From Exiguobacterium antarcticum DSM 14480 (GTDB lineage: Bacteria > Bacillota > Bacilli > Exiguobacteriales > Exiguobacteriaceae): a DNA stretch of 64,000 nucleotides. Shown in pieces: positions 9,974 to 19,344 of the stretch; the stretch's first letter is position 1; each line of letters opens with the position of its first letter. The notes under the pieces are model-generated. The model was not told the DNA's origin, searched no databases, and was given only the letters and a program-made list of their open reading frames with translations. The translations under genes and the position numbers were made by a program. The stretch spans positions 434,001 through 498,000 of the forward strand of contig NZ_JMKS01000003.1 in NCBI RefSeq assembly GCF_000685865.1, read 5' to 3'.

Positions 9974-11422
9974 TCATCCCGTTTTTTCGTCTGTTTTTTC
10001 TGAGACGACTTCATCCAATCGTTGTCGTTCCATTTTACCCCATTGTCCCCGTCCCGTCATGAACTGAATTAATCCACCAAGTTTAAAGAAGACAAGGATC
10101 GGGCGGTACCAAAACGATTCCGTCAACGACCACAGATATAACCGAATCAGTTCTTTGACGTTCTTAAACCGGTGCATCGTCCATTCTTCAAGTAAAACAG
10201 CTCCTGCTGATAATAAGGAACCATATAACAAGGCAACGGATAACAAGACGATTCCAAACTCAAAGTTGAGTGTGCCGACAAGCAGATTGAGCGGGATGAT
10301 GAAGTAACCAATCAGTTCGACGATCGGACCAAGCAATTCAATCAAAAAGAAGTATAACATCGAAACACTACCAACAAATCCATATCGCGGATTACCAATC
10401 ATTCGTTTATGCGTCCATAAGGTCTCGGCAAGTCCACGGTGCCAACGTGTCCGTTGAGAACGAAGGACTTCCATCGTGTCCGGTGCCTGCGTCCAACAGA
10501 CTGGTGACGGGACATATTCAATTCGTTTGTTGATCTCATTTTCTTTCATGTACCGGTGCAGACGGACGACAAGCTCCATGTCTTCTCCGACGAGTCCTTC
10601 TTTATATCCACCAGCTTGAACGACAATCGATTTTTGGAATAAACCAAATGCACCGGACACGATCAATAATAAATTGAAGCGACTTAATCCAAGCCGTCCA
10701 AACAAAAAGGCCCGGAAATATTCAATCATCTGCATCAAGACGATCCGTTGTTTCGGCGTCCGGATTTCGACGATTTCGCCTCCTTCAATCGTGCAGCCGT
10801 TGACCAGAAAAATCGAGCCACACGTCGCGATGACGTCTTCATCGGACTCAACAATCGGCTTCATGACTTTCAGTAATGCATCCCGCTCAAGAATCGAGTC
10901 GGCATCAAGCGAACAAAAATACGGATAACTCGAGTAATCGATTCCGGCATTCAACGCATCCGCCTTTCCTCCGTTTTCCTTATCGATGACGATCAGACGG
11001 GCATCGATTCGGGAGCGATAGACGTTTTTGATTGGCTGTGACCCAATTAGGATCCGCGGAAAACGTAATTCCTTTTCTAATTCATAGGTCTTAAACAACT
11101 CATCCATCGTCCCGTCACTTGACCCATCGTTGATGACGATGACTTCATGTTCCGGATAATCGAGTGCAAGTAACGCCTGGACACTCGTGACGATCGTGTA
11201 TTCTTCATTATAGGCCGGAACCAGGACACTGACGGGTCGCGTATAGAGCGACCGCATCAAGGGAAGGTACGAACTTTCCTTTCGCCGAAATCGCTGTTTG
11301 CGGACCATCTGTGCCGAGATGAGATACAGCGACGAATAGAACAGGATGACGAGAATCATATAAATCAGAACGGTCCACGATAACACATCAATGATTTTTT
11401 GAATCGTTTCAGATGACAACAT
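9974..11422 (-). CDS. Processive family 2 glycosyltransferase, membrane polysaccharide synthase
   Basis: The 482-residue protein has one N-terminal membrane segment (about 13-35), a cytoplasmic GT2 catalytic domain and four or five C-terminal membrane segments. The synthase motifs are all present: VLVPAYNEE, INDGSSDGT, DKENGGKADALNAG, the DxD in SLDADS, GEDME in the TED position and QRTRW in the QxxRW position. These define processive beta-glycan synthases of the cellulose/hyaluronan/PNAG type. No PilZ domain is visible, so direct c-di-GMP control is unlikely. The start overlaps the HEAT-protein stop by 14 bases. The polymer cannot be deduced from the sequence. Confidence 0.88.
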   Translation of the reverse strand: MLSSETIQKIIDVLSWTVLIYMILVILFYSSLYLISAQMVRKQRFRRKESSYLPLMRSLYTRPVSVLVPAYNEEYTIVTSVQALLALDYPEHEVIVINDGSSDGTMDELFKTYELEKELRFPRILIGSQPIKNVYRSRIDARLIVIDKENGGKADALNAGIDYSSYPYFCSLDADSILERDALLKVMKPIVESDEDVIATCGSIFLVNGCTIEGGEIVEIRTPKQRIVLMQMIEYFRAFLFGRLGLSRFNLLLIVSGAFGLFQKSIVVQAGGYKEGLVGEDMELVVRLHRYMKENEINKRIEYVPSPVCWTQAPDTMEVLRSQRTRWHRGLAETLWTHKRMIGNPRYGFVGSVSMLYFFLIELLGPIVELIGYFIIPLNLLVGTLNFEFGIVLLSVALLYGSLLSAGAVLLEEWTMHRFKNVKELIRLYLWSLTESFWYRPILVFFKLGGLIQFMTGRGQWGKMERQRLDEVVSEKTDEKTG

Positions 11423-12431
11423 GTTGTTTCATCTCCTTTGCTAACCGTTCCGTTGCTTTTTGTTTGGCATAACGATCCGGATGATCCTTGGCGACAAGCG
11501 CCAATTGTTCGAGACCACCACACGCAAGCAGTGCGTCAAAGGCAGCGGTTCGTACCCACCAGGAACGACTTCCGACAAACGGTAAGATGTAGACGAGGGC
11601 TTCTTGAGGTGCCACGTTTTCTAAAAAGCGCAGGGCTAACATCTGTTCCACCCAACTCGTCTCCTCTTCTAAATACGGGGTATACAGTTGCCAATCTTCT
11701 TCAAGTCCGATCCGTGTTAATGCGCGAAGCGCTCGCTTGCGAATTTCCGGGTTCGCCTCTGTCGTTTTTCTACGTGCCAACTCCACGTATTGCGTCTCAT
11801 CACGATCATAAATCAGTTGGAGAATCGCCATCTGAAAAGATTCTGTCAGGCTGTCAAACTCTTTCACCCACAGCGACAAATCCTTGCTTCGTCCCACTGC
11901 CAGGACGGCACCAAAAAAACTGATTTCATTGGTTTGCTTGGCTTCTTCGATTGCCAAGTCCGGGGCAATCGAGACTAACGTCCGGACGATGACATCTTTT
12001 TCTTCTTTCGCCAATTTTTTGTTTAACTTTTGGTGAAGTTCTTGCGCAACCGGTCTTAACCGAAATTGTGCAATCGCTTCGTAGGCGTTTAAGCGACGAT
12101 CAATGCGGCGATGCTGGATCTGCTTCTGATAATAAGGTAATAACTTCGCCTCGACATACTGAGACATCCGTTCCTGATGCGAAAGCGTTGCCGTTAAGTT
12201 CGTTAAAGCAAACAGCTCTAATTCAACTAAATCTTCGTTTCCAGGTAGGATTCGTGGCATCTCCGTTTGTTCGCCTGTCGCAAAATCATAAAGTTGATCT
12301 TGAAACTGACGTTGCCATGCGAGACGTGCCTCTTCTTGATTTACTCGTTTTCGTTTTTGAACAACGAGATATACCAAAGCTCCAACTTGAAGTATAACTA
12401 AAAGGACGATGAAAAATATAACCCACCTCAT
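11409..12431 (-). CDS. Membrane-anchored HEAT-repeat protein
   Basis: The 340-residue protein begins with one transmembrane helix (about residues 3-25), then KRKR on the cytoplasmic side. From about residue 110 it consists of helical pairs of HEAT type, with repeat-like cores such as PEIRKRALRALTRIG and SWWVRTAAFDALLACGG. Such solenoids bind protein partners. The ATG overlaps the stop of the preceding receiver-like gene by four bases and its own end overlaps the glycosyltransferase start. It therefore probably scaffolds the synthase at the membrane and links it to the receiver-like protein. That role is inferred from context only. Confidence 0.8.
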   Translation of the reverse strand: MRWVIFFIVLLVILQVGALVYLVVQKRKRVNQEEARLAWQRQFQDQLYDFATGEQTEMPRILPGNEDLVELELFALTNLTATLSHQERMSQYVEAKLLPYYQKQIQHRRIDRRLNAYEAIAQFRLRPVAQELHQKLNKKLAKEEKDVIVRTLVSIAPDLAIEEAKQTNEISFFGAVLAVGRSKDLSLWVKEFDSLTESFQMAILQLIYDRDETQYVELARRKTTEANPEIRKRALRALTRIGLEEDWQLYTPYLEEETSWVEQMLALRFLENVAPQEALVYILPFVGSRSWWVRTAAFDALLACGGLEQLALVAKDHPDRYAKQKATERLAKEMKQHVVI

Positions 12432-13180
12432 CCGCGTACCCCCTCAAGCTTGTTGACCCAAGCCCGGAACTCCTCGACTTTGAGCGGAAGTGTCATGATA
12501 CCATCCACACCACGTTCAATCGCCAGAACATGATCGCGTTCCCGATTGTATATCGAAATCATGATGGCATGGAACGGGACAATACTTTCGGACTTGGTAC
12601 GTAACAGCAACTCCAGACCGTCGGCACGAGGAAGTGCTGAGGAGAAGACAAGTAGGTACGGACGAGACGCCACGTGTTGCTCGAAAAATGTTTCCGCTCG
12701 TTCATAGACGGTAATCGTTTCAAAACGGTTTGCTAATTCTCGTTCAAGTAGACGTTTCAGATGGGGGTTGTCCGTCACGATTGCTACATCAACGACACGC
12801 CGGACCCGTTTATAACGTACAATCCGGTCGAGTAAAATGTCTTTTGTTAAATCTATTGGCACGACTTCCCGTGCATTTTCAAGCAAATAGAAAGAACGGT
12901 CCGAGAGGTTCGGATTGAGATAGACAACCGGAATCTTTTCTTCATCAACCGGTTGACTGGCGAGAACGACATCCGCATAAGAAATATCCGTTTGCGTACA
13001 ATATCCGCCCTCAATCAGATCATTAACCGTTTCCGGCATCAGTCCGATCGTATGAATAAACACGACACCTGACGTCGACACGTTGACGTCATCTTCGGAC
13101 GAGACATGCGTTGAGCTCGTTTCTTCATCCATCGGTTCCATTGACGCATTAATCAGTTTCCACATCTCTTCGCGACGCAT
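12428..13180 (-). CDS. Degenerate (pseudo-) receiver-domain protein
   Basis: The C-terminal half (about residues 131-245) has the fold pattern of a CheY-like receiver, ending in a GIMTLPLKVEEF strand-helix. The acidic pocket keeps only D137. The phosphoacceptor position holds S180 (VFSSALPRADG), and the conserved lysine before proline is L231. Phosphorylation by a histidine kinase is therefore unlikely. The N-terminal half has alternating strands and helices (VVFIHTIGLMPE, YADVVLASQPV, IPVVYLNPN), suggesting a second, more degraded receiver-like or Rossmann domain. It has no DNA-binding domain and is likely a protein-interaction switch for the polysaccharide machinery. The start abuts the upstream gene. 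Confidence 0.75.
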   Translation of the reverse strand: MRREEMWKLINASMEPMDEETSSTHVSSEDDVNVSTSGVVFIHTIGLMPETVNDLIEGGYCTQTDISYADVVLASQPVDEEKIPVVYLNPNLSDRSFYLLENAREVVPIDLTKDILLDRIVRYKRVRRVVDVAIVTDNPHLKRLLERELANRFETITVYERAETFFEQHVASRPYLLVFSSALPRADGLELLLRTKSESIVPFHAIMISIYNRERDHVLAIERGVDGIMTLPLKVEEFRAWVNKLEGVRG

Positions 13181-16100
13181 TTACTTCACCCCTTCTTTAA
13201 ACGCTTTACGCATCGTCTGATAAACGGGTTTCAATTCTTCCCGTTGTTGCGGATTCGTCCATTCGGACCAATTGTAAAAACCTCGGTCTTTTTCTGGTAT
13301 ACGGGTGGATCCGATCTGACCGGTCACTTCAATGCCTTCCGTCACCATCTTCGCTTCGAGTCCCTCTTCCCAAAAATCGCCGATGATCTCATGTTTGCTT
13401 GGATCCCGCATGTTGAGTACCATCCACGGAATCCGCAATTCAATCCGTGACTGTTGGAGATCGGAAATATCCGTCAAAATACTATCTGGTTGTCCTTCAT
13501 GTAAGATGCCGGTATCCCATTTAATGGCTGGCTTGATGATTTTTTTCGAGACCGGATCACGCCTCGCGTAATCGAGCATCTGATAGATCGGATTAAAGTT
13601 TCCACTGTTTTGTTGATCCGATGGCGGGGTCACCATCTCAAATGTTTTTTTCAACCCATAGTGATACCGGAAAATATCGTACCGTTCATCCACATCAAGC
13701 CGTGCTTGTTGATCAATCGTCAGTCGATATTCTGCCCCTTCTTCTAGCATCAACTTACCTACTTGAAGGTTTCCATCATTCGGTTTCGTCGACAAGGCAA
13801 TCGTAGTCGGCTCAGCCTTTTTACGATCGATTCGGAGATAGAGATACGCTTCGTCTGACGTCATATAGATTGCCTGTCCGTCGTTTTCGGCGATTGGAGC
13901 ATAGCCTTTCCAATCCTCCATTTTTCCATCAATCATGATATCTGCCCGTAAAAAACCAAGCATCCCGAAATGTTGTTCACTCGTTTGGACATTTGACCAA
14001 CGTGGACGTGTATCGGCATCATCATAATCCATCGTGTTCCACGTCCGTTTGAACCATTCATCTTGCCAAATGAAGACCAGTCCACCCGCCATCTTCGTGT
14101 CGACGATGTCTTGATAGAGTTGCGCGACTAATTTCCCTTGCTTGTCTTCACTGACATGCCCTTGGTCAAATCCGTTTGGTCCCAGATGTGTTTTTCCACG
14201 CGAACTCGGAATCCCGAATTCCGACACAAGAATCGGCATATCATGATAGTCTTTCATCCGTTTTAGATACCGGCTGTACGATTCTGATCCCGTATCACTC
14301 TGACGACCAAATTCTTCTTTGATGAATGATGGATAATATGGATAAATATGATAAGAAGCAAACACTCCACCGGCAAAGTTTTTAGTTGCCTGGATATGAT
14401 TGAAGTCAATCGAAACCAAGTCTTGTTCTTCCTCGACTTCCTCCGGGTGGGCGAGTGGGTCCGTCGTCGGCCAGTTCGTCGCACCGATCGGTCGTGTCGT
14501 TTTGTACGTGGCGAGCTCATGTTGTGTCGCGACATCCATCCGACCCGCTAACCACGATTCAAATGGAGATGCTTCGTTTGTCGTCGTCACGTAACTTCCT
14601 TCATACCGAAGTCCTTTATTTTTTTTGTTCGTCTCCATGACTGCCTCCGGTAACCATTCGATACCAAAAACAAAGGCAGAGACATATTGTGAGACATCCG
14701 ATGTATACGTTCCTGAAGCATGTCCGACCACGTCCTTGACGACAGCGTTACCATGAATCACATCGACCATCCTTTTTGCTTCCGTGTCTGTCATCTTTAA
14801 GAACTTGGGTTCAAAGGCATTTTTTAATTCTTCGAACGGTTGTTCTTCGACCCACATGCCTTGCATCAAATAAATTGGTACTTTCGCCGATTCATTATAG
14901 GCTTTTAAGGCATCGTAAAAGGCGGGTGGATGAAGCGTATAAATCCGAATCGTGTTGACCCCCATCTCACCAATCTGTCTCAGCCAACGATCGTACTCAT
15001 TTCGGCTGATGGCATGTTCACCCGGAAAGGCACCCGGACGTCCTAATCCGACGTTCACACCTTTGACGAAATACGGCTTCCACTTACCATCTTGATACAT
15101 TTCAAGTGTATCTTGTCCAGAACGGGCCCGTGTCCGGACCATCTGATCGTTTACTTTCGTTTGCGCTAACGGTTTGACTTGAACAGCTTGTTGTTTCAAG
15201 ATTTTAGTCTCTTTTAAAATACGACTGAGCGTTGGCGTATAGATTTTCCAAAAGAACGCCGATTCACTGTCTGCACTGTCCAAGATGAATTGTTTGCGGA
15301 ACCAGTCGAGTCCGGCATATCGATAGTAACGTGGAATGTCTGCTACATCGGTGTAATCCCCAGCAAAATAATGACCACTCCCTTGTTTGACGTAAGCCGG
15401 AAATTCAAGTGGTAATTGCCGTTCCCGTAACATCGCTTGCGTTTTTTTCGAAGGTTGCCATGAAAAATGAGCCTGCTGTTCTCCTCCGTCAAGTTCTAAT
15501 ACTTCAAACCAATAGTTATAACGAACTTCATCTTTTGCTTGCCCTTGGTTTTTATCCCATTTATAAAGGAGTGGAGTATCTTCATTGACAAAAAAGACTT
15601 CTTCCGTCGAATCATTGATGAAGACGTAACCCGGACCCGATAATTTAAAAGTCTTGTCTTTTGACTGAAGCTTCAATTTACTGACGACCGTTTCATCCAA
15701 ACCTTGTAACTTCGTCAAATCCGGGAAAAATCGACCGATCCAGCCCGTCCATGCCGTTCCAAACAACTGACGAAAGGCGTTCGAGCGATCTGCTGGTGTC
15801 GGGCTAGCTGCTGTGTTGAATTCTGCGACAACGGGTTTCCCCTGTGAAATCGCATCTGTTGCGAGTGCCACATCTTCAGTCGTCAATCCGCCACGATGTT
15901 CTGTTTTGCCGTCTACCGCGTAAGATTTGCCATACGTATCCGTGAACAATAATAGATCTGCCGCTGCTGCTCGCTTCAGCATCTTTTCCCCTTGTGTCCC
16001 GTCATACCGATTGATGTAATCGGTATATGTATAATTCTCTCCGTCATCCGTACGAATCTTGAGATGGTTAAGCAACCAGGTCGTTCCTGCATGCTCCCGT

Positions 16101-16228
16101 TGTTGGTTACCGACAGTATAATCAAACAGGACGATGTTTAATGTCCGTTCTTTTTGCAAAAACCAAACAACTACTGGGACCAGAATCAAAAGACCGATTA
16201 ATAACGCAATCCACTTGTATCGTTTCAT
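13181..16228 (-). CDS. Membrane-anchored glycoside hydrolase-like protein of the polysaccharide operon
   Basis: The 1015-residue protein starts with one uncleaved membrane helix (about 6-24), so the bulk is outside the cell. Residues about 30-330 form an alpha/beta domain with LLLFTDTYG and GKPVVAEFNTA. Residues about 380-720 look like a TIM-barrel hydrolase of the clan A type (GH2/GH5-like). GVNVG opens the barrel, MGVNTIRIYTLHPP forms strand 2, and E670 in PILVSEFGIPSS is the likely nucleophile. The acid/base is possibly E524 in FGIEW. From about 760 a domain starting IDGKMEDW resembles carbohydrate-binding family 9. The start at 16228 is chosen for AAAGGGTG upstream. It probably trims or modifies the exported glycan. 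Confidence 0.75.
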   Translation of the reverse strand: MKRYKWIALLIGLLILVPVVVWFLQKERTLNIVLFDYTVGNQQREHAGTTWLLNHLKIRTDDGENYTYTDYINRYDGTQGEKMLKRAAAADLLLFTDTYGKSYAVDGKTEHRGGLTTEDVALATDAISQGKPVVAEFNTAASPTPADRSNAFRQLFGTAWTGWIGRFFPDLTKLQGLDETVVSKLKLQSKDKTFKLSGPGYVFINDSTEEVFFVNEDTPLLYKWDKNQGQAKDEVRYNYWFEVLELDGGEQQAHFSWQPSKKTQAMLRERQLPLEFPAYVKQGSGHYFAGDYTDVADIPRYYRYAGLDWFRKQFILDSADSESAFFWKIYTPTLSRILKETKILKQQAVQVKPLAQTKVNDQMVRTRARSGQDTLEMYQDGKWKPYFVKGVNVGLGRPGAFPGEHAISRNEYDRWLRQIGEMGVNTIRIYTLHPPAFYDALKAYNESAKVPIYLMQGMWVEEQPFEELKNAFEPKFLKMTDTEAKRMVDVIHGNAVVKDVVGHASGTYTSDVSQYVSAFVFGIEWLPEAVMETNKKNKGLRYEGSYVTTTNEASPFESWLAGRMDVATQHELATYKTTRPIGATNWPTTDPLAHPEEVEEEQDLVSIDFNHIQATKNFAGGVFASYHIYPYYPSFIKEEFGRQSDTGSESYSRYLKRMKDYHDMPILVSEFGIPSSRGKTHLGPNGFDQGHVSEDKQGKLVAQLYQDIVDTKMAGGLVFIWQDEWFKRTWNTMDYDDADTRPRWSNVQTSEQHFGMLGFLRADIMIDGKMEDWKGYAPIAENDGQAIYMTSDEAYLYLRIDRKKAEPTTIALSTKPNDGNLQVGKLMLEEGAEYRLTIDQQARLDVDERYDIFRYHYGLKKTFEMVTPPSDQQNSGNFNPIYQMLDYARRDPVSKKIIKPAIKWDTGILHEGQPDSILTDISDLQQSRIELRIPWMVLNMRDPSKHEIIGDFWEEGLEAKMVTEGIEVTGQIGSTRIPEKDRGFYNWSEWTNPQQREELKPVYQTMRKAFKEGVK

Positions 16229-16331
16229 CCGTACACACCCTTTCCTGAGGTGATTCATTTTTTCTATTGTAACTTGAATTCAAGCTGTCGCATATAATGG
16301 AACCCGTTTTTTCTGAAAGGAATATATTGGA

Positions 16332-16365
16332 TAAAAAAAGAAACCTGCTCCACAAGGAGACAGGC
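16332..16365 (-). terminator. Terminator after engB
   Basis: The stem AGCCTG-CTCC/GGAG-CAGG with one bulge, loop TTGT, is followed by a run of T on the minus strand. It isolates engB-lonA from the polysaccharide operon, which then needs its own promoter in 16229-16330. No convincing -35/-10 pair was found there. Confidence 0.8.
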
Positions 16366-16380
16366 TTCTTTTACGTGCAA

Positions 16381-16962
16381 TCACAAATGACGATAAATCG
16401 CTTCCCATGCTGCATCGACACCTTCGCCGGTTTCCGATGAAAAAGGAATGAACGTATCTTGACCATCAAACTGCAACTTGCGTTTAATGGCTGCAATTTG
16501 TTTGTCACGTTGACCACGTTTGATTTTGTCGAGTTTCGTCGCCACGACGATGACCGATAAATCATAGTATTTCAAAAAGTCATACATGATGACATCATCC
16601 GCCGAAGGTTCATGGCGGATATCAACGAGTAAGACAACACCCTTTAAGATTTCACGAGTCGTGAAATACTTTTCCATCATCTTGCCCCATGCTTCTCGTT
16701 CTGTTTTCGAAACTTTCGCGTACCCATAACCCGGTACATCAACAAACATGACTTCATCATTGATGTTAAAGAAATTCAACGTTTGTGTTTTTCCTGGTTT
16801 AGATGATGTACGCGCGAGTGCCTTTCGCTGGACGAGCTTGTTGATGAACGACGACTTGCCGACGTTCGATCGTCCTGCGAGTGCTACCTCAGGAAGGAGT
16901 GGTTCCGGATAATGCTCCGGATTGACACCACTCGTAATAAAATCTGCTTTATAAATTTTCAT
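16381..16962 (-). CDS. engB: Ribosome biogenesis GTPase YsxC/EngB
   Basis: EngB is a small essential GTPase (193 residues here) needed for assembly of the large ribosomal subunit. G1 is GRSNVGKSS at about 31-39, G3 is DVPGYGYAK and G4 is TKLDK, in correct order. It starts one base after the lonA stop, with AAAGGAG inside the lonA end, as in the B. subtilis lonA-ysxC pair. Confidence 0.96.
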   Translation of the reverse strand: MKIYKADFITSGVNPEHYPEPLLPEVALAGRSNVGKSSFINKLVQRKALARTSSKPGKTQTLNFFNINDEVMFVDVPGYGYAKVSKTEREAWGKMMEKYFTTREILKGVVLLVDIRHEPSADDVIMYDFLKYYDLSVIVVATKLDKIKRGQRDKQIAAIKRKLQFDGQDTFIPFSSETGEGVDAAWEAIYRHL

Positions 16963-16963
16963 G

Positions 16964-19273
16964 TTACTCTCCTTTTAATGCATGTTCGAGCACTTGGTCC
17001 ATCGTCGCGACCGGAATGAATCGAATCCCATCCCGGACCGTTTCTGGAATTTCATCAATATCACGTGTATTGTCTTGGGGCATCAAGATCGTTGTCAGAC
17101 CAGCCCGGTGAGCAGCTAACGACTTCTCTTTTAAACCACCAATCGGCAAGACACGACCCCGTAGCGTAATCTCTCCGGTCATCCCGACGTCTCGCCGTAC
17201 CGGACGTTTCGTCAACGCAGAAATCAGTGCAGTCGCAATCGTAATGCCCGCCGAAGGACCATCTTTCGGGACGGCGCCTTCCGGAACATGAATATGGATG
17301 TCTTGTGTCTCATAGAAATTCGGGTCAATCTTAAACTCTTCTGCATGGGCACGAACAAAACTATATGCCGTCTGTGCCGATTCCTGCATGACGTCCCCTA
17401 GTTTACCCGTTAACTGTAATTTCCCTTTACCTGGAGCAAGGCTCACTTCAATCGTCAGCGTGTCGCCCCCAAATGCAGTATACGCTAAACCGGTCACCGC
17501 GCCAATCGTATCTTCTAGTTCACTTTGACCGTAACGGTAAATCGGTTTGCCTAAAAAGTCGGATAAATTACGTTTCGTGACAGTGACGCGTTTCTTTTCA
17601 CCCATTGCGATTTGTTTCGCAGCTTTACGACAGAGGGATCCGATGACACGTTCCAAACTCCGGACACCCGCTTCGCGTGTGTACCGGCGAACGACTTCTT
17701 CCAATGCATCCGGCTTGACCGTCAATTGGCTTTTTTTCAATCCATGTTCCTTTAATTGTTTGGACAACAAATGCCGAATCGCAATTTCTGTTTTTTCTTG
17801 TTCCGTGTAACCACCGATTTGAATCAGTTCCATTCGGTCAAGCAATGGTCCCGGGATGTTCGAGACATCGTTTGCTGTCGCGATGAACAAGACGTTTGAT
17901 AAATCAAACGGCTCTTCGATATAGTGGTCGGAAAAACTGTTGTTTTGTTCCGGATCAAGGACTTCAAGCATCGCGGAAGAAGGGTCTCCACGGAAGTCAT
18001 TGGACATCTTATCAATCTCATCGAGCAGGAACACGGGATTGTTCGTCCCCGCTTGTTTTAGGCCACGAATGATGCGTCCAGGCATCGCTCCGATATACGT
18101 CCGCCGATGACCGCGGATTTCCGCTTCATCCCGGACTCCACCAAGTGAAACACGAACGAATTTCCGTTCGAGCGCTGTTGCGATCGAGCGGGCAAGTGAC
18201 GTTTTACCGACTCCCGGAGGACCTGCCAAACACAAAATCGGTCCGCGTAACGAATCCGTTAACTGTCGTACCGCCAAGTATTCTAAAATCCGCTCTTTGA
18301 CTTTTTCTAATCCATAATGATCTTCGTCTAGCTGCTCAGATGCCGCCTCGACATTTAAGAAGTCATCGGTTGCTTCATTCCAAGGAAGCGAGAAGAACCA
18401 TTCGAGATAGTTCCGAATGACGCCATGCTCTGGACTCGTCGCCGGCACGACAGCCAGTCGGTTGATTTCTTTTTCGATGTTGATGACGGCCGTTTCTGAC
18501 AGATCAAGCATCGCCAGTTGTTCTTTGTATTTCACAGCATCACTTTCTGCCGAGACTGCTTCTCCACCGAGTTCTTGCTGAATCGTCTTCAGCTGTTCCC
18601 GAAGATAATACTCGCGTTGCGACTGTTCAATCGTCTTTTTCGTCCGCTCCCGCATTTCGCGTTCAAGTTCGACGACTTCATATTCATGTTTCATGACGTC
18701 GAGCAACATGACCCCACGTTCGACCGGATCATTTTCTTCTAAAAATTCTTGTTTTTTCGCAATATCAATCGGTAATTTAGAGGCAATATAATCCGTCAGC
18801 GAATCGAGGCGCTCATACGTTTCAAAACGGCGGCGTTCGTCCGTTCCGATACCTTTGATCCGCGACACCAATTGACCAAATTGTTCTTTGATCAGACGAA
18901 CGAGCGCTTCTTGTTTCGCCCCTTTGATATCTGCCTTTTCAATCGGTTCGATGTTCGCCTGGTACCCTTCATCCGTTTCCGTCACGTGATCAATCCGGAC
19001 CCGTTCCTTACCAATGACACGGACCCGCACTGTATCATTTCCGAGCTCACTCATTTTTGCAATCTGAACAAGTGTACCAATCGTGTGCAGACCATCCACC
19101 GATGGTTCTGCTTCCGGATCCCGCTGCGTAACGACGACCAAATCAATTTCATGTTCTTTCGACGCAAGCAATGCTTTTAGTGAGACAGGACGCCCGACAT
19201 CAATCGTCAATCCGATTAAGGGGTACGCGACAACGCCACGTAGTGGTAATAATGGATATTGTTTTGTCTTCAT
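16964..19273 (-). CDS. lonA: ATP-dependent protease LonA
   Basis: LonA degrades misfolded and regulatory proteins in the cytoplasm. The 769-residue protein has the LAN substrate-binding domain (about 1-200), a coiled coil, the AAA+ module with GPPGVGKTS and FLLDEIDKM, and the C-terminal protease with catalytic Ser in KDGPSAG and Lys in [10 protein letters not shown]. The start at 19273 follows AGGAGGAG; the open frame continues seven codons upstream without a better site. B. subtilis has lonB, a sporulation paralogue, between lonA and clpX; it is absent here. Confidence 0.97.
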   Translation of the reverse strand: MKTKQYPLLPLRGVVAYPLIGLTIDVGRPVSLKALLASKEHEIDLVVVTQRDPEAEPSVDGLHTIGTLVQIAKMSELGNDTVRVRVIGKERVRIDHVTETDEGYQANIEPIEKADIKGAKQEALVRLIKEQFGQLVSRIKGIGTDERRRFETYERLDSLTDYIASKLPIDIAKKQEFLEENDPVERGVMLLDVMKHEYEVVELEREMRERTKKTIEQSQREYYLREQLKTIQQELGGEAVSAESDAVKYKEQLAMLDLSETAVINIEKEINRLAVVPATSPEHGVIRNYLEWFFSLPWNEATDDFLNVEAASEQLDEDHYGLEKVKERILEYLAVRQLTDSLRGPILCLAGPPGVGKTSLARSIATALERKFVRVSLGGVRDEAEIRGHRRTYIGAMPGRIIRGLKQAGTNNPVFLLDEIDKMSNDFRGDPSSAMLEVLDPEQNNSFSDHYIEEPFDLSNVLFIATANDVSNIPGPLLDRMELIQIGGYTEQEKTEIAIRHLLSKQLKEHGLKKSQLTVKPDALEEVVRRYTREAGVRSLERVIGSLCRKAAKQIAMGEKKRVTVTKRNLSDFLGKPIYRYGQSELEDTIGAVTGLAYTAFGGDTLTIEVSLAPGKGKLQLTGKLGDVMQESAQTAYSFVRAHAEEFKIDPNFYETQDIHIHVPEGAVPKDGPSAGITIATALISALTKRPVRRDVGMTGEITLRGRVLPIGGLKEKSLAAHRAGLTTILMPQDNTRDIDEIPETVRDGIRFIPVATMDQVLEHALKGE

Positions 19274-19292
19274 CAAAAATCTCCTCCTAAAC

Positions 19293-19330
19293 AAAAAGAC
19301 TCGGAAAGGCGTACAAGTAGCCTCCGAGCC
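19293..19330 (-). terminator. Terminator between clpX and lonA
   Basis: The stem GGCTCGGAGGC / GCCTTTCCGAGTC (19320-19330 with 19298-19310) is followed by TTTTTGTTT on the minus strand. It lies only 20 bases before the lonA start. Confidence 0.75.
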
Positions 19331-19344
19331 GATTTGTCACGGTG

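Noticed and set aside
11438-11923. Open frame of 161 codons on the plus strand
   Set aside because: Antisense to the HEAT-repeat gene, which has a coherent fold and operon overlaps; the plus frame has no recognisable domain.
16250-16310. TATAAT on the plus strand and a 12-bp palindrome CTTGAATTCAAG upstream of the polysaccharide operon
   Set aside because: No plus-strand gene follows, and no -35 at proper spacing was found for either strand; not called as a promoter.
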